A stretch of DNA of 64,000 nucleotides, taken from contig JALJCQ010000022.1 in NCBI GenBank assembly GCA_023091665.1, positions 930,001 to 994,000 of the forward strand. The letters are read 5' to 3'. Shown here one piece after another: positions 9,471 to 19,210 of the stretch. Position 1 is the first letter of the stretch. Each line of letters begins with the position of its first letter. Made by a program: the position numbers and the translations under genes. Origin of the DNA: Pythium myriotylum (lineage: Eukaryota > Oomycota > Peronosporomycetes > Pythiales > Pythiaceae). Under the pieces are notes generated by a model. That model did no database searches and was not told the origin of the DNA. It was given only the letters and a program-made list of their open reading frames with translations.

Positions 9471-10310
9471 ATCAATACTCTGGTGGCAAGGACTCCAATA
9501 TCATCCTCCTGTGTTCTCCAGTAAGGATTTCGCATTGAATATCCCCCCTCACCGTCTACGGGGGAATGCACAGGACAACGCACATGAAAGCTTCGAAAAC
9601 CTACGTGACTCAAGACCTCAGTGCCCAATGTCAGCAGCGGGAGTGTGTGAAATCGTTGTGGGTTTGGGTTCGTCAGATTGTCGCAATGCTGATTGGAAAG
9701 TTGGGAGCGTCAATCGCCACTGACGCGACCACGACCAACGATCTCGACGACACCTTCAATGGAGCAAGTCTCTCCCTATGTCCTGTTAGGAATGCCCCAC
9801 ACGGGGTGATGATGGTGAAGCGCCATCATGACGACTACCGAGTCACTCGGGTGTGTGTGTGTGTGTGGGTCACACGCAATTGCGAGGCTCTCTGCCTCGT
9901 CGCATTGCATCTCCTCCGATCTGCTGGTGGTCCCGACGGCTGGCTCTGGGATCTGAGTCTGACTCTGAGTCGTTTAACCAACAACCAAACACCAGAAATC
10001 TGTTTTAAACACCGCTTCCCCTCCGCTCGAGACCCATCGATCTCATCCCATCATTTCTTCCAAACTATCTCTTTCCACAGTTCCCATCCCTCTTCTCCTC
10101 CCACACACCTGCTCTCTCGACCGCTTCACATATCAACTCCTACAAGTCCTCGTTTACGCATCGCAGGGATCTTCCGGGGCTGGATGTATACCCCCTGTAT
10201 ACCACTATACCCCCCGACTCCAAAATGTGGGGCTGCCTCGAGGTCGCCAGTCACTCATCGGCGCTCCTTCCCCCTCGCCTCTCGGTCTCTCTCGCTCTCT
10301 CTCCTCCGCC
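9471..10310. other. Intergenic upstream of OGDH, no gene seen
   Basis: The stretch contains a short GT microsatellite at about 9851-9867, pyrimidine-rich DNA at about 10060-10150, and GTATACCCCC-type repeats at about 10184-10218. A 376-codon open frame across 9566-10696 runs through OGDH exon 1 in another frame and has no domain; it is judged spurious. Confidence 0.5.
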
Positions 10311-13300
10311 ATGACGCAGCAGCTCTTCGCGGCGGCCGCCAGGGCCGTGCGCCGCGGCGTGCAGGCCCGCGCGGCCAAGCCGCCGGCGCAGTGGCTGCGC
10401 GCGCTCTCGTCCACGCCGCACCCGAGCGAGACCTTCCTCACGGGCACCAACAACGCCTACGTCGAGGAGATGTACGCCTCGTGGAAGCAGGACCCCGTCA
10501 GGTGCGTCGCGTCTCTGTTGTAGATAGTGAGAATGGTAGTCGATTGAACGCGGTGTGTGTGTGCTATGGGTGTCGCGTAGTGTGCACAAGTCCTGGGACG
10601 TCTACTTTCGCCAGCTCGAGAGCGGCGCCGTGCCCGGCGAGGCGTTCATCCCGCCGCCGACCATCCAGAGCGGCGTCACGCCCGTCGTGTCGGTGAACCG
10701 CGGCGTCGCGGCCGCGCACGCGTCCTCGCCCGACCACAACGACGCGCTCGGCCTGAGCTACCTCATCCGCGCGTACCAGTCGCGCGGCCACGAAGCCGCC
10801 AACCTCGACCCGCTCGGTCTCCAGCAGCGCCCGCAGCTGCCCGAGCTCGACATTGAGATGTACGGCTTCACGCAGGCTGATCTCGACCGTGTGATCACCA
10901 TCCCCAAGAACTTGTACGTCCCGTGGCTGGTGACGAGGAGTGGGGCGAGGAGTGGCTGGACTGACAATGTGGAATGGACAATAGCTCGTCTGGTGTCTCG
11001 GGTTTTCTCGAGGAGTTGGCCGAGGGCCACCAGCTCACGCTCGGCCAGATCGTCCAGCGTCTCAAGGAGACGTACTGCAGCACGGTCGGCGTGGTACGTG
11101 GTTGGTTGCTTTTATTGTATCGTCCGGCCGCGATTTATTGATCCAATTCTCTCGGCATGACAGCAATACATGCACATCCTGAACCGGGACAAGTGCAACT
11201 GGATCCGTACCAAGGTTGAGTCGCTCGTCCGTGAGGAAGAGACCAAGGAGAAGCAGCTGCACATCCTCGAGCGCCTTGCGTTCTCGGTCGTCTTCGAGCG
11301 TTTCCTTGGCAACAAGTACAACACCACCAAGCGTTTCGGACTTGATGGTGCCGAGTCGCTCATTCCAGGTCTCAAGTACATGATCGACCGCGCCACCGAG
11401 CTTGGCATGGAACACGTCGTCATCGGTATGCCGCACCGTGGCCGTCTTAACGTGCTCTCGAACGTCATCCGCAAGCCGATCCAACAGATCTTCAAGGAGT
11501 TCCAGGGAACGCATATCGACGTCGAGTCGTACAAGCAGACCGATGTTGAGGACTGGTCCAACTCGGGCGATGTCAAGTACCACTTGGGTACGAGCTACGA
11601 TCGCATGTACCCGGATGGCCGCCACGTGCACTTGTCGCTTGTGGCGAACCCATCGCACCTCGAAGCTGTCGACCCGGTGGTAGTCGGCAAGGCGAAGGCT
11701 AAGCAGTACTACCTGGGCAACGACCTCGAGGCTGAGCGTAAGGTGATGCCGCTGTTGCTTCACGGTGATGCGGCATTCAGTGGCCAGGGTGTCGTCTACG
11801 AGACCATGCACCTTGCGGAGCTCGAGAATTACGATACGGGCGGAACTGTTCACGTTGTTGTGAACAACCAGATTGGTTTCACGACCGACCCGAACAACTC
11901 GCGCTCGTCCCAGTACTGCTCGGATCTCGGCAAGGCGTTCGACGTGCCGATTCTTCACGTGAACGGCGACGACCCGGAAGCCGTCGTCAAGGTCTTTGAG
12001 CTTGCCGCCGAATGGCGCCAGCAGTGGTCGGCTGACGTTATCATCAACTTGACGTGCTACCGTCGCTTCGGCCACAACGAAATTGACAACCCGTTCTTTA
12101 CCCAGCCGCTCATGTACGACAAGATCTCGAAGATGAACTCAGTGTTGGACATGTATGCCGACAAGCTCGTCAAGAGCGGCGTCGCCTCCAAGGCTGAGTG
12201 TGATGCGATCACGGACAAGGTCTGGAACTTCTTCACTCGCACGTTCGAAGAGTCTAAGGACTGGGAGCCAGCCAAGAAGAGTGACTGGCTTGCCAACCGC
12301 TGGGAGTCGTTCAAGAGTCCTAACCAGCAGTCGCGTATCCGCCGCACGGGTGTCAACACTTCGGTGCTCAAGCATGTCGGTGCGAAGCTCACCGAGATTC
12401 CGGAAGGCTTTGCACTCAACCGTCAGCTGGAACGCATCATCTCCGCTAAGAAGGCTACGATCGATGCCGGAGAAGGTATTGATTGGGGCACGGCTGAGGC
12501 TCTTGCCTGGGGTACATTGCTGCTCGAGGGTAACCACGTCCGCATCAGTGGCCAGGATGTTGAGCGTGGTACGTTCAGCCACCGCCATGCTGTCCTCCAC
12601 GACCAGAAGACCAACTCTGAATACGTGCCGTTGAACCACCTGGTCAAGGAATCGTCGGCGTCGGCGCCCCTCGACTACGAGGCATCGGAGGAAGGTGCAG
12701 TGCCGGAGGTGCAGGCCGAGTTTGTCGCCTCGAACAGTTCGCTGTCCGAATTCGGTGTGATGGGCTTCGAACTCGGTTACTCGCTCGAGAACCCGAACGC
12801 CCTCGTCATGTGGGAAGCCCAGTTCGGTGACTTCGCGAACGGTGCCCAGATCATGATTGATCAGTTCCTGAGCGCCGGTGAAGACAAGTGGATGCGCCAG
12901 TCGGGCCTCGTCCTTCTGCTGCCGCACGGTTACGAGGGACAGGGCGCTGAGCACTCATCGTGCCGTATCGAGCGTTTCCTGCAGATGACCGACGACGATC
13001 CGAGTGTTGTGCCCGTGATGGACGAGGAGAATCGCATGCAGATCCAGCACACGAACTGGCAGGTGGTGAACTGCTCCACACCCGCCCAGTACTTCCACGT
13101 ACTGCGCCGCCAGATCCACCGCGACTTCCGTAAGCCACTCATCTCGGTGCAGCCGAAGAGTCTGCTCCGTCTTCGTCAGGCCTCATCCAAGCTGGAAGAT
13201 ATGGCTGAGGGCACTCGCTTCCACCGCGTGCTACCGGAGGCTACACCAGATGTCCTGGTCAAGGATGAGGACGTCAAGCGTGTTATACTGTGTTCTGGCA

Positions 13301-13641
13301 AGATCTACTACGAGCTTGTGCAGGAGCGTGAGGAGAAGGGCATCAATGACGTCGCCATCGTGCGTGTCGAGCAGATCGCACCGTTCCCGTTCGACAAGGT
13401 TGCGGAAGAAGTGGCGAAGTACAAGAATGCTGATGTCACGTGGGTCCAGGAGGAGCCACAGAACATGGGCTTCTGGACCTATGTCGCCCCGCGCATTGAG
13501 ACGGCTCTGACGAAGATTAACAATGATGACCGGCGACCATCGTACGTGGGTCGCGTTGCTGCCGCGGCTCCTGCCACGGGCTACCACGCTGTCCACCAGA
13601 TCGAGCAGTCTCGCATCGTCTCCAAGGCGCTGTCTGTTTAG
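10311..13641 (+). CDS. OGDH: 2-oxoglutarate dehydrogenase E1 component, mitochondrial, four exons
   Basis: Proposed exons are 10311-10501, 10581-10913, 10985-11093 and 11164-13641, giving 1036 aa. Junctions restore the conserved text: DPVS|VHKSWD, IPKNF|SSGVSGFLEEL and TVGV|QYMHI. The first ~35 residues (MTQQLFAAAARAVRRGVQAR...) are an Arg/Ala-rich mitochondrial presequence. Then come the E1o N-terminal motif (TNNAYVEEMYASW), AYQSRGH, the thiamine-diphosphate region (GMPHRGRLN, HGDAAFSGQG near 411-420, NNQIGF) and the transketolase-like C-terminal half (EAQFGDFANGAQ, GYEGQGAEHSS). E1 decarboxylates 2-oxoglutarate in the TCA cycle, together with E2 and E3 encoded elsewhere. Length matches the family. 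The three introns are all in the first 250 codons. Confidence 0.96.
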
Positions 13642-14351
13642 AGCTGCTACTATGCACCGTAGTCAGTGCCTACTGGCTGCACAAAGCTGAAGATTATGAA
13701 AGGACCTGTCAAGGGCAATGCAAACAATGAAAACTTCGTCCACAAATCAATTGTTCAGATTCCGTGCAGGTGTGCAGCGGCAGTCATTGAGAGCTTCAGG
13801 ATGGGTAAGTCGGATGGAACTCACTCCTTCCGACTTACCCACCCATCCTGAAGCTCTCCACGGCCTCCTCGTCTGAACCAAGTAATTTGGTTCCTATCTC
13901 CGTGTTCGAGAAGAAACAGCCCCCGCACAATATGTGCGAGTGATAGCGGGGTCAACTGCATCGACCCAACTGCAAGCATGATCGCGAGCTCTCGTCTCTT
14001 CGCATGGTGGCCACGTTGGACTTGGTACCAGATCTGTGACTGAAACGCATGAGCTGTTTTTGAACTAGGATTTTCAGCCGCTCAATCATCAGAATGCGGG
14101 GAAGGTGGGTACGAAAGCTGTTGGATCTGTTGCTCTGAGAAAAGAGCAGCTTTTCTCAGACCAGGGCCAAGAATAGCAGTCAGCTTGGATACTTGGGAGT
14201 GAAAGGCTTGGTCTGGTCTCTCACGTATCCAGAAAAAGCGTGGTCTCTTCGCAGTCACATTTCCGGCGGGAATTTCGTGTTCTCACTTCCTCTTTAGAGC
14301 TGACTACGACTCGGTAACAAACAAGAGAAGCCAACGCAACGCAACTCGATC
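13642..14351. other. Intergenic, rich in stem-loops
   Basis: No gene is seen. Stem-loops lie at 13789-13858, 13874-13892 (GAACCAA arms), 13921-13952 (CCCCGC/GCGGGG arms around a CGCACAATATGTGCG core) and 14134-14160 (11-bp arms, TCTGAGAAAAG). The last ~100 bp presumably hold the promoter of the next gene. Confidence 0.6.
13789..13858. repeat. Long stem-loop downstream of OGDH
   Basis: The left arm GAGAGCTTCAGGATGGGT, then AAGTCGGA, pairs with the right arm TCCGACTTACCCACCCATCCTGAAGCTCTC apart from a 4-nt GGGT duplication that bulges out. More than 25 bp are paired around a short loop. Confidence 0.85.
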
Positions 14352-16958
14352 ATGCCGAGGCAAGCGCATGATCGTGATGCTCAAAAATCATCGCGCTGGG
14401 GCAAGTGGGTGAAGTACGCTACACTCGGAGCTACAACTCTCGCAGTCGTGGCCACTATCCCCACCGCTGAAGCTGCATTTCCAGGGTTTGCCGCCGCTCA
14501 CTTTCGTGGCCAGTATGGCAGTCTCGCACATGCACATGCACAAGCCCTAGCGCAAGCTCGAGCCGACGCAATAGCCCTTCAGCAGAGTGCACATCGCCGT
14601 TTAGATACCAACTCAACCCTCAACGATGCTGTGAACAAGGCCAATGAGGTTGGAGCCTCTGTGCGCAAGGCAGTCAAGCAGTTACGAGGTGGCACGGACA
14701 AGTTCTACAACGATCTAGTCACGGCCGTGAAGATTGAACTGTGTGAGCAGCTGAAGAAAAGTTCGGATGTCACTAAGCAACCACAGATCCGATTTGTTGA
14801 CGCCTCGAGCGACCGCGCCTACAAGGACGATTCAGGAAATTGCGTCCAAGTCCAGATTACATCTCAGACGGATGATGCAGTCAAACAGGCGTACGCACAA
14901 GGTCAATGCGAGGTCAAGCCCAACTGTTACTGGGCCGAGATTGGTCCGAACGATACAGAGCGCCGCCCGGTGTATTCTACCGAAGAGGCAGCGCAACCGG
15001 CTGATGGTGCAATGACCAAGGACAAGGCGAAGGACACAGTGATGAAGTGGGCGCAAGGCCTGATGATCTTCGTCGTCCCCGGCATCATCCTCGCCGTGTT
15101 GAGTCTGCTCACGATGATCTTCTTCCTCATGTGTCGCTGCTGCTGCAACCGCTGCGGTGGCCGATCGCCCAAGGAAGGTGGGTACACCTGCATGCAAAAG
15201 TTCTGGCCGTTGCTCTTCTTCCTTCTCTTTGCGATTGGCGTTATTGTTGTCGCGGGTGTGTCTCTTCTGTACCAGAAGACAGTCACATCGTCTGTGACCG
15301 ACACTTTCAATGCAGCTTCCGAAACGCTGGATAACGCCAACACGTGGATTGGAGACATCGAGTCACCGCTCGTAAGCATTCGAGACTCAGTAACCGATTC
15401 CGCTGACAAGATCAAAGTTCAGCTAGCTGGAACTGACTTCATCGAAGATGGTCTGACAGGCTTAACGGGCAAGCTTGAGGATTTTGGCTCATACTCCGCG
15501 AACCGCACGCTTCCCACCGGGTGCGAGCTGAAGGCCAGTGACAAATTCTGCCTCCCATGCCTTGTCTGCACCACCATCAGCACCGAAGTTGACAAAGCGA
15601 CGACGCAAATCACAGACAACGCTGGTCAAGGTATCTCGCAGCTGAAGTCGGTCCGCGAGAATTTAAACACCATGCTTGTCGACATTGCTGCTTCGGTGAA
15701 GAGCACAGTCAACAATCAAGTTGACAAACTTGGCACACTGGTTAACACCATCAATGATGCCAAGGGTAAAGTAGACGACATTCAGAGTCAGTACGAGAAG
15801 CAGAAGTCGGCTCAGCAAGCAGGAGTCTTGGCGTTGTTTGCTCTTGCACTGGTTGTGATCGCGATCGGCTTCGTCGGTGTCTTGTTCGGCCTCACTCCGC
15901 TGAAGTTCTTGGCGAACATCATCCACATTGCGTACATCATTGGCTTCATTGCACTCATCCTGACTTTCCTGATCAGTGCAATCTTCCTCGCGATCAGTGT
16001 CGTACTTGGTGATGTATGCGAAGTGTCTAAAATTCTGGTCAATGACTGGACGGTCGCCCTTGGAGACGAGGCCAAGGGCATCAACGCCTGTTTCAAGAAC
16101 GAATCCCTGATTGACACTTTCAACCTCAGCTCGTCGCTCGAGTTTGCCCGTGGCGGCATCAAATTCCCCGACAATGATCTGTCGTCGATGCTTGACTTCT
16201 CCGAGCTGGACACTTTCGCGAACACAATCAAGGCTACCAATGAGTCTACATTCAACCTCAAGCAATCTGACATTGACACTGCGCTCAGCACATTGAACGG
16301 CTTCGTTACCCAGGCCGGCACACAATGTAAGCCAAGCGACAGTTACACAGAAGCAAATGTTGACGAGCCGTGGACTGTGACTGGTGGTACTCGAACGCCA
16401 TCGACACAAACACCTGAAGAGTACGTGAAGCTGTGGTACTCGTCCAGGTGGGATGCGCCGTGTGACAAAACTGCTGATGGCAAGGCCTATACGTGCCCGG
16501 ACGGTGGCAGCACCTGCACGTTCTCGGACTTTGTCGTGAGTATCTACCGCAATGCAAAGATGGCCGTCTTGGTGAAACGTGACTCTGGCCAGTTCATCAC
16601 CGATCTCCACACCAATATTACAGTGGTCACTGACTACACCGACGACTTCAAGTCCAAGACCACAACTTTGGACGGCAAGATCACGACGATCAAGAACGAT
16701 CTCGAGGCCTCGTTGATCAAGAGCGTCGACGACTTTGAAGTTGCAATGCACTGCACGTTCATTGCGACAGGCTACTACAAGATCTACGACGCGCTGTGTG
16801 GTGACCTGATGCCGGCCTTCACGATGATTTCGCTGATGCTCTTCCTCGCCGGCATCTTCCTGATCCCCGTCAACGTCTGCCTCATCATCGCCTGCAAGCG
16901 CCTCAAAGCGCGCGGCAACGGCGGGCACGTGATGGATAACGAGATGAAGTTCAAGTAG
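14352..16958 (+). CDS. Prominin-like five-transmembrane glycoprotein
   Basis: The product is 868 aa. A hydrophobic N-terminal segment (about 20-41) is probably a signal anchor or signal peptide. Further TM segments lie near 235-258, 286-308, 491-514, 524-553 and 825-849. The first of these runs into a cysteine-rich cytosolic turn, CRCCCNRCGG, near 260. Two large non-membrane loops (about 309-490 and 554-824) contain several Cys, N-glycosylation sequons and amphipathic stretches. Five TMs, a Cys-rich first cytosolic loop and two big extracellular loops are the architecture of prominins (CD133 family), which bind cholesterol and mark membrane protrusions and cilia. The assignment rests on topology and the Cys cluster, not overall similarity. 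A tweety-like channel is a weaker alternative. Confidence 0.6.
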   Translation: MPRQAHDRDAQKSSRWGKWVKYATLGATTLAVVATIPTAEAAFPGFAAAHFRGQYGSLAHAHAQALAQARADAIALQQSAHRRLDTNSTLNDAVNKANEVGASVRKAVKQLRGGTDKFYNDLVTAVKIELCEQLKKSSDVTKQPQIRFVDASSDRAYKDDSGNCVQVQITSQTDDAVKQAYAQGQCEVKPNCYWAEIGPNDTERRPVYSTEEAAQPADGAMTKDKAKDTVMKWAQGLMIFVVPGIILAVLSLLTMIFFLMCRCCCNRCGGRSPKEGGYTCMQKFWPLLFFLLFAIGVIVVAGVSLLYQKTVTSSVTDTFNAASETLDNANTWIGDIESPLVSIRDSVTDSADKIKVQLAGTDFIEDGLTGLTGKLEDFGSYSANRTLPTGCELKASDKFCLPCLVCTTISTEVDKATTQITDNAGQGISQLKSVRENLNTMLVDIAASVKSTVNNQVDKLGTLVNTINDAKGKVDDIQSQYEKQKSAQQAGVLALFALALVVIAIGFVGVLFGLTPLKFLANIIHIAYIIGFIALILTFLISAIFLAISVVLGDVCEVSKILVNDWTVALGDEAKGINACFKNESLIDTFNLSSSLEFARGGIKFPDNDLSSMLDFSELDTFANTIKATNESTFNLKQSDIDTALSTLNGFVTQAGTQCKPSDSYTEANVDEPWTVTGGTRTPSTQTPEEYVKLWYSSRWDAPCDKTADGKAYTCPDGGSTCTFSDFVVSIYRNAKMAVLVKRDSGQFITDLHTNITVVTDYTDDFKSKTTTLDGKITTIKNDLEASLIKSVDDFEVAMHCTFIATGYYKIYDALCGDLMPAFTMISLMLFLAGIFLIPVNVCLIIACKRLKARGNGGHVMDNEMKFK

Positions 16959-17100
16959 AGGCAACACCACCAGTGTAGCCATCGCCAGTGTAGCCATATT
17001 TGATTCCTCCCTTTTCTAATATATTCTATCATTTCCAATTTGTTTGAGCTATTTCGCGTATTCACAACCGTCGTTCGTCGTTCCGTCAGCTCAGTCCGCG

Positions 17101-18840
17101 ATGCTGGCCCAGACCAGCGTGGTTCCAGTCGATAGCTCGACTTCGGCGCCGTCGGCACTTTCTCGTCTCTACACGATCGAAGTTAGTCGTGATCTCGCGA
17201 CCATTCGCGCCAAGCAAACGATCAAGGCGATGTGGCTCTCACCGCGCGGACTGCGAGTATACAATAGGCTCCTACACCGGTTCGGCGGCTTTGTGTTGGT
17301 CGTGAATGCAGTCTCGAGCTGTCTTTGCATAGCGATTGCGTTCTATTCGGCGCCCGTCGGCCGCTGGATCGCTTTGGTATCTACACCGCCGATGCTCGTC
17401 ACAACCGTCGCGATCCTACTCGGCATGCGCTACGACATGATCTTGCTGGTCCTAGGAACATTCGACTTCTGGTACCAGTTCGTTACTTCATTTACTAGTG
17501 CACTGCTCTTCGGGATCTACATGCGAGATGCTCGCATCGCTGCCGCGGCTGGGATAGTGCCCATGCAGTTCGTCATCCTGCTGGCCGACGCGAACTTGCG
17601 AGCTGCGCGTATCGTGTTTGCGTTCGCGTGCATCGCTGCCGCCATGTGCTTCGCTGACGTGTGGCTCTTGGCAGTCTCGACAATCGCCGAGTCTCATCCG
17701 ATTAAGTTGGTATCTATCGGCGACCAGACGTCGATTACGGGCACTTCGGTAATGATCCATGGCCTCGTTGTGATCACCATCATTCACGTACGCAACGCCT
17801 ACGTGCGGCGTCATTTTGTCAGAGCGTCAAAGGACGAAGCTCTCAAGGGCCAACCTATGACGATTGTGCGGTGTGCGTTGTATCGAAGTCGGCTGCGGTG
17901 GCAAGGTCAGCTCTCCGGATCGCGACAGGCCGTTCAGCTGCGACCAGTCAGAAGTTCGTTCAACAAAGATACAATCCAACTTCGCTGCAGCAGGCCGCAC
18001 CACGTCATCGACGCGAATCGCACGCTCTTGTTGTCTACTGGGCGCCACTGCCATGCATTTGGCGCTTGGAAGCTCTGGTTTGTCGAAGGAGAGCTGCTCG
18101 TTAGCGCTGCTGTAGGGTATGCAACTATGACAGCAACTTTCGCGACAGTATCAGCTGGACTACCTCGCATGGACTCAGTCGTCTTCATACTTGGGCTCAC
18201 AAGTCTTCTAACGACCTCACGTGTGTGGATATTCTTCTTCTGCTACGTGGATCAGCTCGACGTGCTCTGGTTGCTGCACACCAGTTTCCACTTCTTATTC
18301 ATATTTGTACAGCTCGTCCTCTCGCACGTCTGCCTCGCCTCCATGAGCGACTGGGACGGTCGCGCGCTGGCGTCCATCGCAAGTCTGCTCTGGATCCACT
18401 GGGCACTGACCATTGACGCGATTCCACCGGATATGCGAAGGCTGCTCGGAGTGGATGCTCGGCGGCTGGCAGCAGCGATCGAGAGCTCATTTCTTGTCGC
18501 TTTGGCGCTCGGCGCGTACGATCTGCTCGCTCTCAACTCGCAACAGTTCAGAGACGATTGGGTCGTCAAACTCGGCGCGCATTCAGTCGATTGGTCCGTC
18601 GCATCTTTCTTTCTGAACAGGTTCCCGACGCTCTTTGCGTGGCTCTCACGGTCGCTCTGGCGCCTCACAACCTACGACACCAACGAATTCTTCGTGCTCG
18701 ACGGCGCCGTCGAGTACGACGACTATGAGACGACCAAGCGGCAGACAAAGTCTGCCCCCTCCAAGATCAAGATTCGTCAGTTTACGTCTGCGCTATCGGA
18801 ACAAAGGAAGCAAAAACCCCAGGGCGAGACAACCAACTAA
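17101..18840 (+). CDS. Unrecognised multi-TM protein, family copy TM1
   Basis: The product is 579 aa. The frame is open from 17044, but the ATG at 17101 gives the same length and N-terminal pattern (M-x3-VVPV...LYTIE/V-x-SR/QD/E) as the two other copies, so it is preferred. About ten hydrophobic segments form two groups separated by a basic central loop (about 240-320, HFVRASKDEAL...). Family-conserved blocks are LxMRYDMILLVLGTFDFWYQ, DVLWLLHTSFHFLFIFVQL, LLWIHWALTIDAIPP, and a cytosolic tail motif LDGAVEYDDYETTKRQ. I do not recognise a characterised family; a transporter or receptor-like role cannot be assigned. It is in tandem with TM2. Confidence 0.8.
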   Translation: MLAQTSVVPVDSSTSAPSALSRLYTIEVSRDLATIRAKQTIKAMWLSPRGLRVYNRLLHRFGGFVLVVNAVSSCLCIAIAFYSAPVGRWIALVSTPPMLVTTVAILLGMRYDMILLVLGTFDFWYQFVTSFTSALLFGIYMRDARIAAAAGIVPMQFVILLADANLRAARIVFAFACIAAAMCFADVWLLAVSTIAESHPIKLVSIGDQTSITGTSVMIHGLVVITIIHVRNAYVRRHFVRASKDEALKGQPMTIVRCALYRSRLRWQGQLSGSRQAVQLRPVRSSFNKDTIQLRCSRPHHVIDANRTLLLSTGRHCHAFGAWKLWFVEGELLVSAAVGYATMTATFATVSAGLPRMDSVVFILGLTSLLTTSRVWIFFFCYVDQLDVLWLLHTSFHFLFIFVQLVLSHVCLASMSDWDGRALASIASLLWIHWALTIDAIPPDMRRLLGVDARRLAAAIESSFLVALALGAYDLLALNSQQFRDDWVVKLGAHSVDWSVASFFLNRFPTLFAWLSRSLWRLTTYDTNEFFVLDGAVEYDDYETTKRQTKSAPSKIKIRQFTSALSEQRKQKPQGETTN

Positions 18841-19210
18841 GAAAGTCTCACAAAAACGATAAACATAGGGAGCAAGTATCGTGGCCAGTCCGTGTTATCA
18901 CGATTGAAAGGAATGTGGTAGACGCAACCCAACGTGAGACGATTTACAGATAGAACGGAGTCGTAGACCCAAATTCTCGTCGATCACACCATTTTCGATC
19001 CCTGGGGGGGGGGGTCATTCATACCTGGCCACGAACGTTGATAGAACACAAGCCTGACGCTACAAAGGGACGTCAGTCGAGACAACGAAGTCGCGATTGA
19101 TTGGGCCCTCAGGGATTCCGTCTATTAGATTGTCTAAACATAGGCATATTTCCTCTCTCTCTGAGCCTTCACCAACACCCAAACACCTCCTTAACTCGCC
19201 CGCTCGATCG
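18841..19210. other. Intergenic between TM1 and TM2
   Basis: No gene is seen. It contains a run of about 11 G (19002-19012) and a pyrimidine-rich stretch before TM2. Confidence 0.5.

Noticed and set aside
9851..9867. GT microsatellite as a regulatory element
   Set aside because: It is a short simple repeat with no further support.
9566..10696. 376-codon plus-strand open frame
   Set aside because: It crosses OGDH exon 1 and intron 1 in another frame, is low-complexity in the middle and has no domain.
15663..16997. 444-codon minus-strand frame
   Set aside because: It is antisense to the prominin-like gene; no motif or signal.
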